From NCBI GenBank assembly GCA_035258605.1, contig DATFXD010000448.1, forward strand, positions 1-27,122: a DNA stretch of 27,122 bases, read 5' to 3'. The notes beneath the pieces were generated by a model. The model was not told the origin of the DNA. It ran no database searches and saw nothing but the letters and a program-made list of their open reading frames with translations. The translations under genes were made by a program, and so were the position numbers. The first letter of the stretch is position 1; every line of letters begins with the position of its first letter. The stretch comes from AWTP1-13 sp035258605 (lineage in GTDB: Bacteria; Pseudomonadota; Alphaproteobacteria; Rhizobiales; Hyphomicrobiaceae). Of the stretch, positions 24,500 to 27,122 are shown in pieces.

Positions 24500-24544
24500 C
24501 GCCGTGTTCCGCAGTCAAGAGCGTACCGCAGCGGCGGCGCCAGC

Positions 24545-25291
24545 CTATTTCTTGCCGGCGGCAGCAGGTTTGGCCGCCTCCTTGCCGGCGGCGGGTGCCT
24601 TTTGTGCGGCCTCTTTGGGTTGAGCCTTGGCATCGGCCGCCGGCGCCGGCGCCCCCTCGGCGCCTTCCGCGGCCGCGCCCTCGACCGCCGCGCCGGCCTC
24701 CGGCGTGGTGGCGGCTTCATCTTCGATCTTGTGACCGGCGATGGTGGCCACCGTGAAATCGCGGTTGATGATGGTCGGCCGCACGCCGTCCGGCATCTTG
24801 GTCGCCGAGATGTGCACCGAGCGCCCGATCTCCAGCCCATCGAGGTTGAACTCGAAGTATTCCGGAATGGCGTCGGCCGGCGCCATCACCTCGATCTCGT
24901 GGCGCACGATGTTGAGCACCCCGCCGCGCTTGAGGCCCGGCGACAGCGCCTCGTTGATGAAGCGCGCTGGCACATTGACGCGAATGCGCGCGCCCGGACC
25001 GACCCGCTGAAAATCGACGTGCAGCGCGTGATCCTTGACCGGATCGAGCTGCACTTCGCGCGGGATCACGCGGCATTTGTCGCCGTCGAGGTTCAAGTCG
25101 TGCACGGTCGACAGGAACTTGCCGCGGCCCACCGCCAGCGACAGCTCCTTGAAATCGATGGCGATGTTTTGCGGCTCGCGGTTGTCGCCGTAGAGCACGC
25201 CGGGGACGCGCCCCTCGCGGCGGATCGCGCGCGCGCCGCCTTTGCCCGCCCGCGGACGCGTCGATGCTTTGATCTCACTGGCCTCGGCCAT
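24545..25291 (-). CDS. rplY: 50S ribosomal protein L25/general stress protein Ctc
   Basis: This is a 248-residue L25 of the long Ctc type, which binds 5S rRNA. It starts with the L25 core (RAGKGGARAIRREGRVPGVLYGD), continues through the HVDFQRVGPGARIRVNVPARFINEALSPGLKRGG junction into the TL5-type C-terminal domain (FNLDGLEIGRSVHISATKMPDGV) and ends with an Ala/Pro/Lys-rich tail of about 50 residues. The ATG at 25291 follows CAGGAGTTG. Upstream in-frame codons to 25459 overlap the promoter and are not coding. It heads the rplY-pth-ychF operon. Confidence 0.96.
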   Translation of the reverse strand: MAEASEIKASTRPRAGKGGARAIRREGRVPGVLYGDNREPQNIAIDFKELSLAVGRGKFLSTVHDLNLDGDKCRVIPREVQLDPVKDHALHVDFQRVGPGARIRVNVPARFINEALSPGLKRGGVLNIVRHEIEVMAPADAIPEYFEFNLDGLEIGRSVHISATKMPDGVRPTIINRDFTVATIAGHKIEDEAATTPEAGAAVEGAAAEGAEGAPAPAADAKAQPKEAAQKAPAAGKEAAKPAAAGKK

Positions 25292-25354
25292 GGCGCGCAA
25301 CTCCTGGTGGAAAATTGGGGCCAGCGACGGTGCCCGGCAGCCCATGCGGGGGGC

Positions 25355-25383
25355 GTTATAGCGGCGGCTGCCGCACTCTGCAA
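25355..25383 (-). promoter_or_regulatory. Sigma-70 promoter of the rplY-pth-ychF operon
   Basis: On the - strand TTGCAG (25378-25383) and TATAAC (25355-25360) are separated by exactly 17 bases, with five-of-six -10 and four-of-six -35 matches. The -10 box is about 63 bases upstream of the rplY start codon. This is the best promoter match I saw in the window and fits a highly expressed ribosomal gene. Confidence 0.75.
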
Positions 25384-25492
25384 CCGGCGCCCGCGCCTGC
25401 TGTCGCTCCAGCGCGGCTCCCTCGCACGCGAGCCCTTGCCATGGCCTCGACGTCACCACTCCCGTGCCCCCTCACGGTGCGTCGCCGGCACC

Positions 25493-26272
25493 TTAGCCTT
25501 TGGGCAGCGGGATCCAGTTGTAGAGGGCGATGCCGCCGTCGACCGCCACCGTGGTGCCGGTGACATAGCCCGAAAAGCGGTCGGACAACAGCGCCAGCGC
25601 CATGTCGGCCATATCCTCGGGCCGCCCCAGGCGACCCAGCGGGATCTTGGCGGAGAAATCGAAAGCGGCGGCATTGAAGCCGCCACCGGGCACGGCGCCG
25701 GGGGCCAGCGCATTGACGCGGATCCCGGCCGGGCCCAGCGCCCGGGCCAGTTCCTTGACGAGCATGGTCTGCCCGGCCTTGGCCGCGGAGTAGTGGGGAA
25801 TGTTGCGTGGGGTCTCGGCGTGGAGCGAGGTGATGAACAGCATGCGGCCCTTGATCGCCGCCTCCCGCATGCGCCGTCCAAGCTCGCGGGCGAGAAGAAA
25901 GCCCGAGCGCAGATTGGTATTGAGCATGGCATCGAAGGTGGCCTCGGCCACCTCGAGCGCGCCGTCCGTTTCCTTGCGGGGCGGTGAGGCCGAATGCACG
26001 AACAAGGCGGTGGGTGCCGATCCGGGCGCGGGCAGGGCGGCGCGCCAGCCCTCCCCACTGCTCAGATCCGCGGTCACGGCCGTGGCGATGCCGCCGGCCG
26101 CCTCAATGGCGGCCACGACCTCACCGTTGCGCGCCTGATCGATGTCGACGCAGGTGACCTCGGCACCCTCCCGCGCCAGCGCCACGGCGATGGCACGGCC
26201 AATATTGGAGGCCGATCCCGTCACCAGCGCCTTTTCGCCGGCGAACAGGCCAATCGGGGGAGCATCCGCCAT
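25493..26272 (-). CDS. Short-chain dehydrogenase/reductase (SDR) family oxidoreductase
   Basis: This 259-residue classical SDR has the cofactor motif TGSASNIG at 18-25, Asp43 (CVDID) favouring NAD, HSAS at 93-96 in place of NNAG, Asn120, catalytic Ser149, and Tyr161/Lys165 in YSAAKAG. The C-terminal DGGIALYNWIPLPKG is typical of quinone-like or glucose dehydrogenase-related SDRs. The substrate is not readable. It starts eight bases after the sspB stop, so it probably shares a transcript with sspB, although no functional link is apparent. A 201-base gap with the rplY promoter follows it. Confidence 0.9.
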   Translation of the reverse strand: MADAPPIGLFAGEKALVTGSASNIGRAIAVALAREGAEVTCVDIDQARNGEVVAAIEAAGGIATAVTADLSSGEGWRAALPAPGSAPTALFVHSASPPRKETDGALEVAEATFDAMLNTNLRSGFLLARELGRRMREAAIKGRMLFITSLHAETPRNIPHYSAAKAGQTMLVKELARALGPAGIRVNALAPGAVPGGGFNAAAFDFSAKIPLGRLGRPEDMADMALALLSDRFSGYVTGTTVAVDGGIALYNWIPLPKG

Positions 26273-26280
26273 CAGCAGCG

Positions 26281-26874
26281 TTATTTCTTGCGGAAGGCGT
26301 CGATACTGACGACCTTGTTTTCATTGCTGGCGTCGCCCGACTCGGGCTTTGACGCCACGATCTGCGGCCTAACCAGCGGGCGTTCGGGGCGCGCCGGCTC
26401 GGGGCTCTTCTCGGGTCGGGGCTTGCGCGGGGAACGCGGCTTCTTTTCCAGTTTGCCGAGCGGCTCGACCGCCGCTGCCGGGGCTTCGGGAGCACCCAGC
26501 GACTGGCCGGCGAGGTCGGAATCCTCAAACTGCAGGCCGTAGGGAACGCTTGGATCGAAGAATACCTTGATGGCGGCAAACGGGATCGACAGCCGTTCCG
26601 GGATGCCATCGAAGGTCAGCTTGACCTCAAACCGCTCGTCGGTGACGCCCAGATCCCAAAACCGGTGTTGCAGCACCACCGTCATCTCTTTGGGATATTT
26701 TTCGCGCAACCGTTTCGAGAGCGACACGCCGGGCGCCTGGGTGTCGAAGGCGATGTAGAAATGGTGATCGCCGGGAAGGCCGGTCTTGGCCACCCGCGCC
26801 AGCACCATGCGCACCATCGAGCGCATCGCAACCTGCGCCAGGGCTTCATAGTCGATATGCGGCTCTGCCGTCAT
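26281..26874 (-). CDS. sspB: ClpXP adaptor SspB (alphaproteobacterial type)
   Basis: This 197-residue adaptor captures ssrA-tagged proteins for ClpXP. The folded domain covers about 8-120 (YEALAQVAMRSMVRMVLARVAKTGLPGDHHFYIAFDT, REKYPKEMTVVLQHRFWDL, IPFAAIKVFFDPSVPYGLQFE), a strong match to alphaproteobacterial SspB. A long Pro/Lys/Arg-rich disordered linker leads to NKVVSIDAFRKK, the C-terminal ClpX-docking tail. The ATG at 26874 was preferred. A GTG at 26892 is in frame but lies within a hairpin, and neither has an obvious Shine-Dalgarno. It is immediately downstream of the tmRNA gene and upstream of an SDR gene on the same strand. Confidence 0.93.
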   Translation of the reverse strand: MTAEPHIDYEALAQVAMRSMVRMVLARVAKTGLPGDHHFYIAFDTQAPGVSLSKRLREKYPKEMTVVLQHRFWDLGVTDERFEVKLTFDGIPERLSIPFAAIKVFFDPSVPYGLQFEDSDLAGQSLGAPEAPAAAVEPLGKLEKKPRSPRKPRPEKSPEPARPERPLVRPQIVASKPESGDASNENKVVSIDAFRKK

Positions 26875-26888
26875 GCACCAACAAAAGG

Positions 26889-26907
26889 CCACGGTCCGGC
26901 CGTGGCA
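26889..26907 (-). terminator. Stem-loop between ssrA and sspB
   Basis: GCCACGG and CCGTGGC arms of seven bases with a five-base loop lie just upstream of the sspB start codon. On the - strand the hairpin is followed by CTTTTGTT. It may be a second transcription terminator after ssrA, or a leader hairpin that limits sspB translation. Sequence alone does not decide. Confidence 0.5.
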
Positions 26908-26917
26908 AAAAGAAAGT

Positions 26918-26945
26918 GGAGGGCTTCTGTTGCCCGGTGCCCTCC
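26918..26945 (-). terminator. Rho-independent terminator/3' hairpin of the tmRNA gene
   Basis: On the - strand GGAGGGC (26945-26939) pairs with GCCCTCC (26924-26918) around a 14-base loop, followed by ACTTTCTTTTT. This is the normal form of an intrinsic terminator, and the hairpin probably also forms the 3' end of the mRNA-like tmRNA piece. Confidence 0.7.
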
Positions 26946-27004
26946 GATACCGCGCCTGCCGTTGCTAGACGACAGGGCTTTAAGTTCAGACGTTTCGCGC
27001 CGCG

Positions 27005-27043
27005 TTACGCAGCGAGAGCCGTCTCAGCATAGTTGTCATTGGC
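27005..27043 (-). other. ssrA: tmRNA tag-peptide reading frame
   Basis: The frame from GCC at 27043 reads ANDNYAETALAA then TAA. It is added after the alanine carried by the tmRNA. AANDNYAE fits the part of alphaproteobacterial tags that SspB binds, and the final LAA is the ClpX recognition end. The N-terminal ANDNYA core is standard. The ETALAA end gives a shorter tag than the 14-residue tag of Caulobacter. Confidence 0.92.
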
Positions 27044-27122
27044 AACTATTCTGATTGACCCGATAACGGCGGTATCATGCCGAGCGAAAGCGCACCCTTT
27101 ACACCCTCGTCGATCCTAGTTC

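Larger units (their letters stand above)
26918..27122 (-). ncRNA. ssrA: tmRNA (ssrA), mRNA-like piece of a probable two-piece permuted tmRNA, 5' part outside window
   Basis: Reading the - strand from the window edge, CTAGGATCGACG matches the conserved 5' region of tmRNA (CTGGATTCGACG in E. coli). AATAGTT then precedes a resume codon GCC, as AATAGTC precedes GCA in E. coli. The tag frame then runs to a TAA at 27005-27007. Downstream there is no T-arm sequence and no CCA end before the terminator at 26918-26945, so the tRNA-like 3' half is not in its usual place. In Alphaproteobacteria ssrA is permuted, with the acceptor piece transcribed first. It should lie just beyond 27122. The exact ends of this piece cannot be set from sequence. 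SspB, the adaptor for the tag, is encoded directly downstream. Confidence 0.9.

Noticed and set aside
23825..25987. A 720-codon open frame on the + strand
   Set aside because: It runs antisense through pth, rplY and part of the SDR gene, all of which are firmly identified. Its Arg/Gly/His-rich sequence is typical of antisense frames in GC-rich DNA.
26945..27000. A one-piece tmRNA with its acceptor end downstream of the tag
   Set aside because: No T-arm GGTTCRA sequence or CCA end was found between the tag stop and the terminator.

Overview
The window is high-GC, densely coded chromosomal DNA of an alphaproteobacterium. The best evidence is at the right edge. It holds the mRNA-like half of a tmRNA that has no tRNA-like 3' half downstream of the tag, which fits the permuted two-piece ssrA typical of Alphaproteobacteria, and next to it an alphaproteobacterial-type SspB. 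The gene families present (Liv-type ABC, TRAP and sugar ABC importers, a TTC38-like TPR protein, RidA-like and thiazoline hydrolase-like proteins) suit a soil or plant-associated member of the Rhodospirillales or Hyphomicrobiales. The genus is not determined.

Layout. (1) 1-2428: a cut-off class III aminotransferase with an unusual N-terminal extension (-), a divergent phosphatidylserine decarboxylase (+), and a convergent metallophosphoesterase (-) whose stop codon overlaps the decarboxylase stop. (2) 2902-5872: a two-gene + strand unit of a small exported PAAR-repeat protein and an exported TPR-CHAT (caspase-like) protein. This is the least expected pairing in the window. (3) 12118 down to 5899: a - strand block of a thiazoline carboxylate hydrolase-like gene, a RidA-like gene, and a complete branched-chain-amino-acid-type ABC importer (binding protein, LivG, LivF, LivH, LivM). 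(4) 12612-13892: a TTC38-like TPR protein. (5) 13989-22675: a sugar-acid region with an orphan TRAP binding protein (-) facing a GntR/FadR regulator, uronate dehydrogenase, a 2-hydroxyacid dehydrogenase, a decayed enolase-superfamily gene, and a full sugar ABC importer (binding protein, two permeases, ATPase). (6) 27122 down to 22686: housekeeping genes ssrA, sspB, a short-chain dehydrogenase, rplY, pth and ychF, all on the - strand.

How parts work together. The ssrA tag (ANDNYAETALAA) marks stalled polypeptides, and the SspB encoded just downstream is the adaptor that hands tagged proteins to ClpXP, so tag and adaptor are neighbours. RplY, Pth and YchF are translation-related and share a recognisable sigma-70 promoter. 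The GntR regulator has a palindrome sitting on its own -10 box. It probably controls itself and perhaps the uronate dehydrogenase operon and the divergent TRAP binding protein. Both ABC binding-protein genes are followed, about 15 bases after their stop codons, by strong perfect stem-loops. This suggests post-transcriptional boosting of binding protein over the membrane components.

No tRNA, rRNA, insertion sequence or CRISPR array was seen.
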